From: Fidelibacterota bacterium
GTDB lineage: Bacteria > Marinisomatota > Marinisomatia > Marinisomatales > TCS55
Direction of reading: 5' to 3'
DNA length: 64,000 nt
NCBI GenBank assembly: GCA_004124535.1
Contig: SCKQ01000005.1
Coordinates: 1 to 64,000, forward strand
In this document: positions 52,892 through 61,357 of the stretch, one piece after another
Numbering within the stretch: the stretch's first letter is position 1
Layout of the letters: each line of letters opens with the position of its first letter
The notes under the pieces: generated by a model
The model's database searches: none
The model's input: only the letters and a program-made list of their open reading frames with translations
What the model was told of the DNA's origin: nothing
Made by a program: the position numbers and the translations under genes

Positions 52892-53817
52892 TTGCAGGTG
52901 TAGATGAAGCAGGAAGAGGGCCACTGGCCGGGCCGGTTGTGGCTGCAGCGGTGATCCTGCCGAATTACTATGACCTGAAAGGCCTTGATGATTCAAAAAA
53001 ATTAACCCCTAAAAAACGATCTCAATTATTTGTAGAGATACAACACCAGGCCACCGCTATTGGTGTGGGAGTTGTAGCAGCAGCTGATATTGATAAAACC
53101 AATATATTGCAGGCTACTCAGCAAGCGATGAAAATGGCCCTGGGCCGGTTAAAACCAAGACCCGACCAGGCCGTAATCGATGGCCATGCATTGCCAACAC
53201 AGATCATACCGAACAAAGGGGTCATAAAGGGAGATCAAACAGTCGATGTTATTAAAGCAGCTTCTATTATTGCTAAGGTTACCCGGGATAATATGATGGA
53301 ACAGTATGATATAATTTTTCCAGCATACGGTTTCAGGAAGCACAAAGGTTACGGAACCAGGGAACATATGGACAAGTTGCGACTTAATAAAGCATGCGTA
53401 ATTCACCGCAAGAGCTTCAAGCCTGTTGCCTCAGCAATGCCCACATTATCCTGGCTGCGGAAAGAAGGCAGAATCGGACAATGGGGAGAACAGACGGCAG
53501 CTGTTTATCTGGTGGAAAGAGGCTATGAGATAGTGGCCATGAACGTTCATTGTGCTCCTTATGGCGTGATCGATATTATTGCCGAAAAGTATGGAATCAT
53601 AACCTTCGTAGAGGTAAAAACATACAGCAAAAAACAACTAGGCACACCGGCGCAAAATATTGATCAGAATAAATTGAAAAAATTGGAGGCAGCCATACAT
53701 AAATACGTTGTGGATATGAAGGTCAAAAAAGATATTTGCCTGGATGTAATCTGTGTCTACCTAAAGCCATCGGTTCCCATGTTTGAACATTTCAAAGGCA
53801 TACGTTTAGAAGCATAA
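52882..53817 (+). CDS. rnhB: Ribonuclease HII fused to a YraN (UPF0102) nuclease-like domain
   Basis: 311 residues. N-terminal RNase HII (1-190): catalytic D8 and E9 (GVDEAGRGPLAGPV), D100 (VIDGHALP) and D118 (IKGDQTVDVIKAASIIAKVTRD). It removes ribonucleotides from DNA. A YraN domain (about 198-300) follows: GQWGEQTAAVYLVERGYEI, then PYGVIDIIAEKYG and FVEVKTYSKKQLGTP. YraN proteins usually have GEID here; this one has Val229 where Glu is usual, though D231, E244 and K246 remain. rnhB and yraN are separate neighbours in many genomes, so this is a plausible fusion. No internal stop or frameshift. Confidence 0.9.
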   Translation: MALIAGVDEAGRGPLAGPVVAAAVILPNYYDLKGLDDSKKLTPKKRSQLFVEIQHQATAIGVGVVAAADIDKTNILQATQQAMKMALGRLKPRPDQAVIDGHALPTQIIPNKGVIKGDQTVDVIKAASIIAKVTRDNMMEQYDIIFPAYGFRKHKGYGTREHMDKLRLNKACVIHRKSFKPVASAMPTLSWLRKEGRIGQWGEQTAAVYLVERGYEIVAMNVHCAPYGVIDIIAEKYGIITFVEVKTYSKKQLGTPAQNIDQNKLKKLEAAIHKYVVDMKVKKDICLDVICVYLKPSVPMFEHFKGIRLEA

Positions 53818-53862
53818 TGTTTATTTTTTATCCGATTGGGAAAGATTCTAAATTCAAGGTCA

Positions 53863-54819
53863 ATGAAAGAATCCAAAATCTATAAGGAAGTCCGTTCACT
53901 TACGATCCTGGTAATGATCGCCTTTCTGTTGAAAGCGACCCTTGTGGAAGCATATATCGTGCCTACAGGCAGTATGGAGAACACGGTCATGACTGGTGAC
54001 TTCCTGATCGGGAATCGCTTTGTTTATGGTATGCGGACCCCGGATTGGATCGGGATTCCATATACCGATATTGGATTTGATCTACCTTACATCGTTTTTC
54101 CAAAATTTCGCAAAGCCAAACAAGGCGATATTATCATTTTCAAGTATCCGCGGGATACGCACCAGAAGTATGTAAAACGCTGTATTGCGCTACCGGGAGA
54201 TACCGTAGAGATCCAGGCTAGGCGTGTCTACGTGAATGGGCGCGAGTATGGCCAACCGGAACATGGCAAATTTCAGGGCAGAATGGATGAACCGGGCTGG
54301 AATAATCCGATGATATTTTTGGGCAATAAAGGGAATAAAGATCATTTTAAACCACTGCGGGTGCCCAAAAAAGGTGATGAAATTGCTGTGACCCCTGCCA
54401 ATGCTCAGTTACTGCTGCATTTGATGGTTCTTGATGGTCATAAGCTCACCATTAAAAGTGAATCAAAGGAATATATGTTTACCATGACGGACCCGGAGAA
54501 CCTGCTACGCAGAAAGAAAAACGAATCCGTTTTTGATGATTATTATCCAATAGGAAATAAAATCAATCCCTGGATGCGCAATTTACCTAATGGTGAATTG
54601 TATATTGATGGTAAATCAATCAAAGAAATACCACACTACACGGTTGAACAGGACTACTTTTGGGCCATGGGTGATAACCGGGATGATAGCTATGACTCGC
54701 GCTTCTGGGGTTTCGTACCGCGGAAATACCTGCTGGGCGAAGCATTATTTGTCTACATGTCACTGAATTTCAAAACCAAACTGCCCAGATTGGACCGGGT
54801 TGGGACGGTTTTGAATTAA
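53863..54819 (+). CDS. lepB: Signal peptidase I
   Basis: 318 residues from ATG 53863; an in-frame TTG 27 nt upstream gives a longer but less likely start. One membrane helix spans about 12-30 (LTILVMIAFLLKATLVEAY). Catalytic S37 is in PTGSMENT and K105 in YVKRCIALPGD; the box GDNRDDSYDSRFWGFVP is the C-terminal signature. It cleaves leader peptides of exported proteins at the periplasmic face. An extra ~100-residue insertion sits between the Lys box and the GDN box, larger than in minimal enzymes. Follows the RNase HII fusion after 45 nt. Confidence 0.94.
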   Translation: MKESKIYKEVRSLTILVMIAFLLKATLVEAYIVPTGSMENTVMTGDFLIGNRFVYGMRTPDWIGIPYTDIGFDLPYIVFPKFRKAKQGDIIIFKYPRDTHQKYVKRCIALPGDTVEIQARRVYVNGREYGQPEHGKFQGRMDEPGWNNPMIFLGNKGNKDHFKPLRVPKKGDEIAVTPANAQLLLHLMVLDGHKLTIKSESKEYMFTMTDPENLLRRKKNESVFDDYYPIGNKINPWMRNLPNGELYIDGKSIKEIPHYTVEQDYFWAMGDNRDDSYDSRFWGFVPRKYLLGEALFVYMSLNFKTKLPRLDRVGTVLN

Positions 54820-54917
54820 TATATTTGACCTTGCCTCCATCTTAGATTGGTGTGTATTTTGGTGTACATGGTTGGTACAATACGATACACTGTAACAGCC
54901 GTTACCTCGGGTTCCCA

Positions 54918-55652
54918 ATGAACCGCACTATTTTTCTCCTGACGGTTTTCTGCGTCTTGACAGCCCAAGACGAGGGGCCCAGTGCTGCGGATACATCTGC
55001 GGTTCCTGACGCCGCCGTGGATACAACCAGCAATGATTCATTAGCCTGGGCTGGCGATTCACTGGGTGCTGCAGTTGATACGATCGGTCCGCCAATGGAT
55101 CTCGATTATGGCTATAAGGGATTCATGTGGGGAGCTCCATTAGGTGCTATACCAAGCTTGCAATATATGGGCGAACCAGTATTTATTCGTGATAGTACAG
55201 CATTAGAGATGTCTGGTTATCTGGGACAGGAAGCTGTGATCATAGAATATGTCTTTTCAGATAGCGGTTTCTGGAAGATAGAAATTAACTATGTCATGGA
55301 TCCATCTGATTATGAATCCCACCTGGAATTATTCACGCAGGTCGAACGAAGCCTTTCAGAAGTGTATGGTTTTCCACAAACAACGGATCGCATCGAATCT
55401 GGTGCTATGGGTGTCCATGATGTTGTCAATATTGGCTTTGAAAGGGCGTTTTATTTTTCATCCTGGAATGTGTCCCCGGTAAAGATAAGCTTGTTGCTAA
55501 ACAGTATTGTTCAAGTACCAAGAAATGACCTGAATGTTTTTGGCGATGACATGTCTATTATGAAAATGGTCTACTATAATCCTGATTACATGATCATGGC
55601 TGAAGAAGTAATTGTGGTAGAACCGCCGCCGTCCATATTTGATATTTACTGA
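54918..55652 (+). CDS. Exported protein of unknown function
   Basis: 244 residues from the ATG at 54918; an earlier in-frame ATG would put a hydrophilic stretch before the signal. Residues 1-17 (TIFLLTVFCVLTAQ) are a signal peptide, followed by a low-complexity A/D/S/T-rich linker (about 20-55) and a compact domain GYKGFMWGAPLGAIPSLQYM, with SGFWKIEINYVMD and later FYFSSWNVSPVKISLLLNSIV. Not recognised. It resembles short periplasmic alpha/beta domains with an MWG-P motif, but I cannot name a family. Placed between lepB and another small envelope gene. Confidence 0.6.
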   Translation: MNRTIFLLTVFCVLTAQDEGPSAADTSAVPDAAVDTTSNDSLAWAGDSLGAAVDTIGPPMDLDYGYKGFMWGAPLGAIPSLQYMGEPVFIRDSTALEMSGYLGQEAVIIEYVFSDSGFWKIEINYVMDPSDYESHLELFTQVERSLSEVYGFPQTTDRIESGAMGVHDVVNIGFERAFYFSSWNVSPVKISLLLNSIVQVPRNDLNVFGDDMSIMKMVYYNPDYMIMAEEVIVVEPPPSIFDIY

Positions 55653-55666
55653 TCATACATATTTCC

Positions 55667-56128
55667 ATGCTGCGGCCAGTACTTTTTGTCGTTTTAGCTG
55701 TACAATTCTCGTTCTGCCCAGAACGACCGCGAATGATTCGCTATTTCAATTACGAGTGTACACAAGAAGAGGCCCTGGAACTGGCCAAGAATTCATTGCT
55801 GGACCTGGGCTACAAAATTGACCTGGTGGCACCGGAGGGGTACTTTATGCTGACAAAAATACAGGGTGTGAAAAAAGATATTCGGCAGTATGATATCCGC
55901 ATCGCAGTGTTGGTCGAAGACCGGGTGGAAGTAATTATTGTCGCCCAAAGAAAAGTCTTTAAACGTGATTCCGAGGCTAGCATCGGCGGGAAGGGTCTGA
56001 TCCAGACTGAGGTCTCGGACAAACTGCCCTATAGTTTACAGCGCTCCATATTTTATCCGATCATTGATGAATTTACAAAAATCGGCCTAGCGGAAGTAGA
56101 AGACATCACCTTTCTTACCAGTGCCTGA
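55667..56128 (+). CDS. Small exported or lipid-anchored protein of unknown function
   Basis: 153 residues. The N-terminus LRPVLFVVLAVQFSFC has a hydrophobic core ending in Cys, but the residues before it (FSF) are a poor lipobox, so either a lipoprotein or a simple signal peptide is possible. The mature region (RYFNYECTQEEALELAKNSLLDLGYKIDLV, then FMLTKIQ and RIAVLVEDRVEVIIVAQRKVF) has an alpha/beta pattern seen in small periplasmic lipoproteins. Family not recognised. Starts 14 nt after the previous gene. Confidence 0.55.
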   Translation: MLRPVLFVVLAVQFSFCPERPRMIRYFNYECTQEEALELAKNSLLDLGYKIDLVAPEGYFMLTKIQGVKKDIRQYDIRIAVLVEDRVEVIIVAQRKVFKRDSEASIGGKGLIQTEVSDKLPYSLQRSIFYPIIDEFTKIGLAEVEDITFLTSA

Positions 56129-56218
56129 ATCCAAGAAAATATATTTGTAAAGTGCTGTTACTATCATGAAATTAAATTTCGTATTTTATTTAACTATCGG
56201 TAATTTGGAGTAACATAT

Positions 56219-56566
56219 ATGGCTAGTGAAATAAATATTAAAGATCAGCTTGCGGCCATGCTTTCTGCTAAATTAAATGAATTCCTTGATGGGGTCAGTG
56301 ATAGCTATGGCAAGGTTATCCTTGATGAACTTGTGGCCAGATTGGAATACACCGTGACCGATTTCAAGGATGAAGTAGGCGATATAATGGAACAAATGTT
56401 AGAGAATGCTGCCAATAAAAAAGAGATCCTTGCAGATCTTATCGCAAGAGAAACCAAACCGGCCGCAGCTGAAGAAGCAACGAATGGGGAAGCAGCCGCA
56501 GGTTCTGCAGAAGAAGGTGATCGGGAGATGAGTGAATGGGAGAAAAAGTTAGAACAACTAGGATAA
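56219..56566 (+). CDS. Small acidic helical protein of unknown function
   Basis: 115 residues, no signal or membrane segment. An amphipathic helical N-terminal half (ELVARLEYTVTDFKDEVGD and IMEQMLENAANKKEILADL) is followed by an Ala/Glu-rich low-complexity tail (AAAEEATNGEAAAGSAEEG) and a charged end (EWEKKLEQLG). Composition suggests a cytoplasmic adaptor. A GGAG site lies before the ATG. The 90-nt gap before it may contain its promoter, but nothing definite is seen. 21 nt upstream of a membrane coiled-coil gene; possibly a partner. Confidence 0.6.
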   Translation: MASEINIKDQLAAMLSAKLNEFLDGVSDSYGKVILDELVARLEYTVTDFKDEVGDIMEQMLENAANKKEILADLIARETKPAAAEEATNGEAAAGSAEEGDREMSEWEKKLEQLG

Positions 56567-56587
56567 TTTAAGGAGTGATAGTAATTA

Positions 56588-57097
56588 ATGAGCGTAAAGG
56601 ACAAGATTATTTTCGGAGTGCTGGTAGTATTGATCGGGGTTGCTGGTTATTTTCAATACATGGCTACTAATATGATAGCGCGCATGGATGAATTAAACAA
56701 GAATGACGCGGAACATGTAGATGTGGTTCATAATGAGTTCAGGGAAGATCTACGCAAACTGAATTTACAATTCATAGGGAGAGGCAAGCACCTGCAGAAG
56801 GCACAACAGGATATTATCGCCAATACCAAATACATTGAATATGTTACTGATTCACTGGGCAATGCCATTCAGGAAGTACAATATAACCTTGATGAACTGG
56901 ATCGTACGGTGGCCAAACAGTTTGCCAATGTGGAAGATGATATTCAAGACCTGACTGAAAGTTTTAACCGGGAGCGGCGTCGGAGTAAGAGTGAACGGGC
57001 AGAAATCAAACAGACGATCACGGCCATGCAGAGTGAGATCAAAGCACTTAATGACAAAGTCTTTGGCGTGCCGGAAGAAGAAAAAGACAAGAAATAA
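56588..57097 (+). CDS. Membrane-anchored coiled-coil protein of unknown function
   Basis: 169 residues. One transmembrane helix at about 6-24 (IIFGVLVVLIGVAGYFQYM), then a long heptad-patterned coiled coil from about 30 to 155 (ELNKNDAEHVDVVHNEF, LNLQFIGRGKHLQKAQQ, LDELDRTVAKQFANVEDDI, RRSKSERAEIKQTITAMQ). Basic/acidic tail. This topology recurs in cell-envelope organisers and division-associated proteins, but no family is identified. It directly follows the acidic helical gene and is closed by the strong terminator downstream. Confidence 0.6.
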   Translation: MSVKDKIIFGVLVVLIGVAGYFQYMATNMIARMDELNKNDAEHVDVVHNEFREDLRKLNLQFIGRGKHLQKAQQDIIANTKYIEYVTDSLGNAIQEVQYNLDELDRTVAKQFANVEDDIQDLTESFNRERRRSKSERAEIKQTITAMQSEIKALNDKVFGVPEEEKDKK

Positions 57098-57124
57098 TTT
57101 TAATCTAACTGTTTAGTTATAATG

Positions 57125-57158
57125 CAATGGCTGATGATCTCATCAGCCATTGTTTTTT
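57125..57158 (+). terminator. Strong rho-independent terminator
   Basis: Stem CAATGGCTGATG (57125-57136) pairs perfectly with CATCAGCCATTG (57141-57152), with loop ATCT, followed by TTTTTT (57153-57158). It ends the lepB-to-coiled-coil transcription unit. Confidence 0.9.
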
Positions 57159-57507
57159 CCTGAACTAGCTACAGATCCTAGGATTGCGCAACCGAATATT
57201 TAATTTGAGGCAGGTGTTTAAACTAACAATTCAAGTAGTTTTCTGCATCGAAAAGGTAGTACTTAAAGTAATTTATTTGCAGGGACGTTTTGGCATTTTA
57301 TAGACGGAAATATTGGAATATATACAGTGATAACCGACGGCTTGTAAGCGATTAAATATAAAAAAGTGGGGTAGATTTCACGATGACCTCGGAACAAAGT
57401 GAAGATCTACCCCTTCCACATACCAAAGGCACCAAACCAGCACCTTCTTAGTTTAAAGTAAAAGTTTAATAATCTATTTGCAAGTTAATTATTGAAACAA
57501 AATTCGG
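57159..57507. other. Gene-free stretch with one imperfect hairpin
   Basis: About 350 nt without a credible gene on either strand. The only structure I see is an inverted repeat: GGGGTAGAT (57368-57376) and ATCTACCCC (57405-57413), plus an inner TCAC/GTGA pair (57378-57381, 57399-57402), enclosing a 17-nt loop. It could be a small structured RNA element, a weak terminator or a remnant of a mobile element end. No repeat of it is seen elsewhere by eye. Confidence 0.35.
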
Positions 57508-57591
57508 TGCCGAGGGCCGGAGTCGAACCGGCACGGGGTTGCCCCCATCGGTGTTTGAGACCGACGCGTCTACCAATTCCGCCACCCCGGC
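57508..57591 (-). tRNA. tRNA-Leu (anticodon CAA)
   Basis: 84-nt class II tRNA on the minus strand. Acceptor GCCGGGG pairs with CCTCGGC (one G-T); discriminator A. The anticodon stem TCGGT/ACCGA closes CTCAAAC with anticodon CAA, reading UUG. Variable arm TGGGGGCAACCCCGT and T-arm GCCGGTTCGACTCCGGC are intact. CCA is not encoded. Confidence 0.95.
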
Positions 57592-57616
57592 ATTACTACA
57601 AAAAAAAGCTGTTCAT

Positions 57617-57646
57617 AAATTAGAAGACTCATTAAACTATTGTCAA
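57617..57646 (-). promoter_or_regulatory. Candidate promoter of tRNA-Leu(CAA)
   Basis: On the minus strand TTGACA (57641-57646), 18-nt spacer, TAATTT (57617-57622), about 25 nt before the tRNA 5' end. The -35 shares bases with the divergent acyl-CoA synthetase promoter. Confidence 0.5.
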
Positions 57647-57668
57647 TATATTTGAATCTGCTTTTAAT
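57640..57668 (+). promoter_or_regulatory. Candidate promoter of the acyl-CoA synthetase
   Basis: TTGTCA (57640-57645), 17-nt spacer, TTTAAT (57663-57668). A GGAGG ribosome site follows at 57673-57677 and the ATG is at 57686, so the leader is short. Confidence 0.5.
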
Positions 57669-57685
57669 TAAATGGAGGTAAGGGA

Positions 57686-59479
57686 ATGTCATACAATACA
57701 ATTGCACAGTTATTCCTAGATTCGTGTGCTAAGTATCCGGATAACAAGGTATACCACGATAAAGTTGATGGCCAATGGCAGGCGTTAACGTACAGTGATG
57801 TACTTGCCACAGTAGAGAATTTTGCCTATGGGTTAGCATCATTAGGAATCGAACAGGGAGATAAGGTGGCGATCCTCTCAAATAATAATTCAAAATGGGC
57901 CATGGCTGATTTCGCCATTATCTGCCTGGGTGGTGTTACCGTCACTGTTTATCCTACGCTGGTAGCGACCCAGATCGAATACATCATCGATAATTCAGAT
58001 ACCAAACTGATCATTACGGAGGATGATTCCCAGACTGAGAAAATAATGGATTTTATGGCGCACAGTCCGACGCTGGATAAGATTGTTTCCATTAAGGAAT
58101 CAGAGAAATATAGTGATCGGGTGCAAACCTTTGACGCAGTGGCTGCCGCTGGTGAAAAACATAAAGCTGGGGCCGGTTTTGATTTTCTTGAACGAGCCAA
58201 TGCGATTCAGCCCGGGGATCTACTGACATTGATATATACGAGTGGTACAACGGGCAACCCCAAGGGAGTGATGCTGACTCACGATAACCTAGTGTCCAAT
58301 GTAAAAGCGAGTTTGAAAGCTACCCATGTAGATGAAAGCGACATTCGCTTATCGTTCCTGCCCTTGAGCCACGTATTTGAGCGTATGGTCGGCCACTTTA
58401 CCGGTTTTACTGTTGGCGGTCAGGGCTGGTTCGCGGAAAGTATTGATAAGGTAGCTGAAAATATGGGCGAAGTGCGGCCCACGATCATGGCCTCTGTACC
58501 GCGTTTATATGAAAAGATCTATAATCGTATCATTGAGAACGTAAACACGTATCCGGCCTTGCGGAAAAAAATATTCTGGTGGGCTATTGGTGTGGGCAAA
58601 AAAGCCATTCCGTTGAAGCAAAAAGGCAAGTCCCCAACCGGCTGGTTGGGGTTCCGTCACGCTGTTGCCGATAAACTGGTCTTTTCCAAGCTGAAAGAGC
58701 GTATTGGCGGTCGTTTACGATTCTTCATGTCTGGCGGCGCACCACTGCCGAAAGAGATCGGCGAATTCTTCCTGGCTGCCGATATTAAGATATTGGAGGG
58801 TTATGGATTAACGGAGACCAGCCCGGTGATCACCACCAACCGAGAACATAGTTTCAAATTCGGTACGGTTGGTGTTCCCATCGATGGGGTGGAAGTCAAG
58901 ATCGCTGATGACGGAGAAATATTGTGCAAGGGACCCAATGTAATGAAAGGCTATTATAAAAATGATGAAGCTACCGCCGAGGCCATTGATAGGGATAACT
59001 GGTTTTACACCGGTGACATTGGTGAATTTGATGAGGATGGTTTTCTTAAGATCACAGACCGTAAGAAAAGTTTGATCGTGACCTCCGGCGGAAAAAATAT
59101 TGCACCAGCCCCGCTGGAGAACGCATTACTGACCTCAGCATTTATCGAGCAGTGCCTTGTGGTTGGTGACCGCAGAAATTTCATTTCTGCCCTGGTAGTA
59201 CCGGCCTTTGATGCGCTGAAAGCCTGGTGCACCGATAAGGATATTGAAACGACGGATGTGGATACCATACTGGCCCATGCGGACGTTCAGGCTCATTACC
59301 AGCAGATCATTGATAAAGCCATGGAGGGCTTCTCCCGCTTTGAGCAGGTGAAAAAATGCGCCCTGGTGAATCGCGAGTGGACCATTGAGGATAATGAGCT
59401 GACACCAACGCTTAAAGTAAAACGCAAGGTTGTTACAAGTCACTTTGATAGTTTAATTGATAGTATTTACGAAAGCTAA
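57686..59479 (+). CDS. Long-chain acyl-CoA synthetase (AMP-forming)
   Basis: 597 residues, ANL superfamily. The P-loop-like ATP motif is LIYTSGTTGNPKGVMLTHDN, the adenylate-binding motif GYGLTETSPVI, and the ATP/hinge region WFYTGDIGEFDEDGFLKITDRKKSLIVTSGGKNIAP; the C-terminal domain ends with LTPTLKVKRKVV including the catalytic Lys. It activates fatty acids to acyl-CoA at the membrane. The ATG follows a clear GGAGG. Together with enoyl-CoA hydratase elsewhere in the window it fits fatty acid turnover. gpsA follows by 18 nt, perhaps linking acyl-CoA to phospholipid synthesis. Confidence 0.94.
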   Translation: MSYNTIAQLFLDSCAKYPDNKVYHDKVDGQWQALTYSDVLATVENFAYGLASLGIEQGDKVAILSNNNSKWAMADFAIICLGGVTVTVYPTLVATQIEYIIDNSDTKLIITEDDSQTEKIMDFMAHSPTLDKIVSIKESEKYSDRVQTFDAVAAAGEKHKAGAGFDFLERANAIQPGDLLTLIYTSGTTGNPKGVMLTHDNLVSNVKASLKATHVDESDIRLSFLPLSHVFERMVGHFTGFTVGGQGWFAESIDKVAENMGEVRPTIMASVPRLYEKIYNRIIENVNTYPALRKKIFWWAIGVGKKAIPLKQKGKSPTGWLGFRHAVADKLVFSKLKERIGGRLRFFMSGGAPLPKEIGEFFLAADIKILEGYGLTETSPVITTNREHSFKFGTVGVPIDGVEVKIADDGEILCKGPNVMKGYYKNDEATAEAIDRDNWFYTGDIGEFDEDGFLKITDRKKSLIVTSGGKNIAPAPLENALLTSAFIEQCLVVGDRRNFISALVVPAFDALKAWCTDKDIETTDVDTILAHADVQAHYQQIIDKAMEGFSRFEQVKKCALVNREWTIEDNELTPTLKVKRKVVTSHFDSLIDSIYES

Positions 59480-59497
59480 ACTTTAAGTAAGAAAAGT

Positions 59498-60493
59498 ATG
59501 AAAGTAACTATCCTTGGCTGCGGAACCTGGGGCAGTGCGGTCGCCCAATTGCTGGCAGAAAAAGATGTGGCCGTTACTGCCTGGCAACGCCATGAGGAAA
59601 AAGCGGTGGCAATGGCCCGAACGCGCAAACACCCCCACCTTTCCGATCTGGAATTCAATGAGAATATTGTATTTACCGCAGACCTGAACGACGCCTTGAA
59701 GAGTGGAGATATTATTGTCCTAGCCACACCGTCCCACAGCATCAGGGAATTGATCCGTCGGGTGGAAAGCGGCATGAAGGACCAGAGTATAATTGTTAAC
59801 CTAGCCAAGGGAATTGACCTTAACAGCTTGATGACCATGAGTCAGTTGATTCAGGCGGAAACCGCTATTGGCAGCGATCAGATCGTTTCGCTCTATGGCC
59901 CCAGTCACGCGGAAGAGGTGGTCCGCAAATTGCCCACAACACTGGTGGCGGCCTGTCCCAAAAAAACTACGTCAAAAATGATCCAGGAACTGATGTCTTC
60001 TGAAGTATTGCGGGTGTATCGAAACAAGGATATACTGGGGGTGGAAATAGGCGGTTCGGTGAAAAATGTTATGGCTATCGCCGCCGGAATTTGTGATGGT
60101 ATCGGATACGGAGATAACAGTAAAGCAGCTATCCTGACCCGTGGTATCACAGAAATGACCCGCCTCGGTGTCGTCATGGGGGCCAAGGAGTCCACCTTTG
60201 CGGGACTGAGCGGCATTGGCGACCTGCTGGTGACCGCACTAAGTCAGCACAGCAGAAATCGCTACTTAGGCGAAGAGATCGGCCGGGGCAAGTCCCTGCA
60301 GGAGGTAACAGAGGGTATGGATATGATCGCGGAAGGGGTCAACACCTGCCGAGCCGTTCCGCGTATTGTAGAAAAATATGATATTGAAATGCCCATAGCT
60401 GAGGCAGTGCACGGTATCCTTTTCGAAAACAAGGATCCGCTGGCGGTGGTAAAAGAACTCATGACCCGGGACCTGACCGCTGAAAAACGATGA
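59498..60493 (+). CDS. gpsA: Glycerol-3-phosphate dehydrogenase [NAD(P)+]
   Basis: 331 residues, reduces dihydroxyacetone phosphate to sn-glycerol 3-phosphate for phospholipids. NAD loop TILGCGTWGSAVAQLLA; IIVLATPSHSIREL; SLYGPSHAEEVVRKLPTTLVAA; substrate pocket GGSVKNVMAIAAGICDGIGYGDNSKAAILTRG with the catalytic Lys; and LSGIGDLLVTALSQHSRNR. The family's length and all motifs are intact. It is 18 nt after the acyl-CoA synthetase and 33 nt before tRNA-Arg, so all three may share a transcript. Confidence 0.96.
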   Translation: MKVTILGCGTWGSAVAQLLAEKDVAVTAWQRHEEKAVAMARTRKHPHLSDLEFNENIVFTADLNDALKSGDIIVLATPSHSIRELIRRVESGMKDQSIIVNLAKGIDLNSLMTMSQLIQAETAIGSDQIVSLYGPSHAEEVVRKLPTTLVAACPKKTTSKMIQELMSSEVLRVYRNKDILGVEIGGSVKNVMAIAAGICDGIGYGDNSKAAILTRGITEMTRLGVVMGAKESTFAGLSGIGDLLVTALSQHSRNRYLGEEIGRGKSLQEVTEGMDMIAEGVNTCRAVPRIVEKYDIEMPIAEAVHGILFENKDPLAVVKELMTRDLTAEKR

Positions 60494-60526
60494 TAAATTT
60501 TTCAAACCTAGCTAATTTTGCAGCCG

Positions 60527-60598
60527 GCCCTTGTAGTTCAATGGATAGAATAGGTCCCTCCTAAGGATTAGATGTAGGTTCGATTCCTACCAAGGGCA
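60527..60598 (+). tRNA. tRNA-Arg (anticodon CCU)
   Basis: 72-nt tRNA. Acceptor GCCCTTG pairs with CAAGGGC, discriminator A. The anticodon arm GGTCC/GGATT holds CTCCTAA with anticodon CCT, reading AGG. The two outer stem pairs are G-T, a mildly weak stem. T-arm GTAGGTTCGATTCCTAC is intact. CCA is not encoded. Confidence 0.93.
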
Positions 60599-60621
60599 CA
60601 GGAAATTAAGATGGAGAAAAC

Positions 60622-61314
60622 ATGTTAAAACCAAGACGAAAGATCATTAAAAAAGAATTAAAAAAAGATCCGTATATAGAATTCCTGGCCAAGGCCAAGA
60701 ATAATGTAGATAAAAACAGGACACTGTACATGCGCTGGGCGCTGGGTGTAGTGGCCGTGATAGTTGCCGTGGCATTTTTCAGTAACAATTTACAGAAAAG
60801 CAAAGACGCCGCGGCGGAGTCCTTGGGCAAGGCCTTGGTCACCTTGGCCAGCGGTGATGTGGATAATGCTACCCTGCAGTTTGAATTTGTAGCGGATGAA
60901 TACGACAATAATGAATCGGTTAATTTGGCGAAATATTACCTGGCCCGTTCCCATTTCAACGACAAGGATTACTTGGCGGCATCTTCCTACCTGAATGAGA
61001 TCGCCGACGCAAGTTTCAAGCTCACCCAGTTTCCCTTAAGTATCTACAAGATGCTGGCCTTAATCGCATTGGAAGATGGGGATCAGGCGGCAGCAGTGGA
61101 TCATTATGAACAGGCCCTGGCCAAGGCGGAGGTCACGCAGCAGGAACAGAATATTGTCCTGGATCTGGCCGATGTACTGCTGACTATGGGCGATTTCGGC
61201 CGCAGCCTGGAACTGGTGCAGAAGGTACTGGATGAAGCAATGCCGCGTACGCCCGTGCATAACCGGGCCGAAGAATTATTCGGGCGTATTGAATTTTCCC
61301 AATCGGCCGGTTAA
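60622..61314 (+). CDS. YfgM/TPR-like membrane-anchored protein
   Basis: 230 residues. Charged basic N-terminus, then one transmembrane helix at about 38-54 (WALGVVAVIVAVAFFSN), followed by helical TPR-like repeats in the periplasm (SLGKALVTLASGDVDNAT, NLAKYYLARSHFNDKDYLAA, LIALEDGDQAAAVDHYEQAL, LADVLLTMGDFGRSLELVQK). This arrangement matches the YfgM/TPR_21 family, whose E. coli member interacts with the SecYEG/PpiD complex. Placement after gpsA and tRNA-Arg and before rimP is positional only. Confidence 0.78.
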   Translation: MLKPRRKIIKKELKKDPYIEFLAKAKNNVDKNRTLYMRWALGVVAVIVAVAFFSNNLQKSKDAAAESLGKALVTLASGDVDNATLQFEFVADEYDNNESVNLAKYYLARSHFNDKDYLAASSYLNEIADASFKLTQFPLSIYKMLALIALEDGDQAAAVDHYEQALAKAEVTQQEQNIVLDLADVLLTMGDFGRSLELVQKVLDEAMPRTPVHNRAEELFGRIEFSQSAG

Positions 61315-61357
61315 TAGCACTTGTAAAAAACCCAGAAAAAGAATAATTTCGACTGGC

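Noticed and set aside
57159..57507. Transposase remnant in the spacer before tRNA-Leu
   Set aside because: Short translations in this stretch carry no recognisable transposase motifs and no flanking target duplication is seen.
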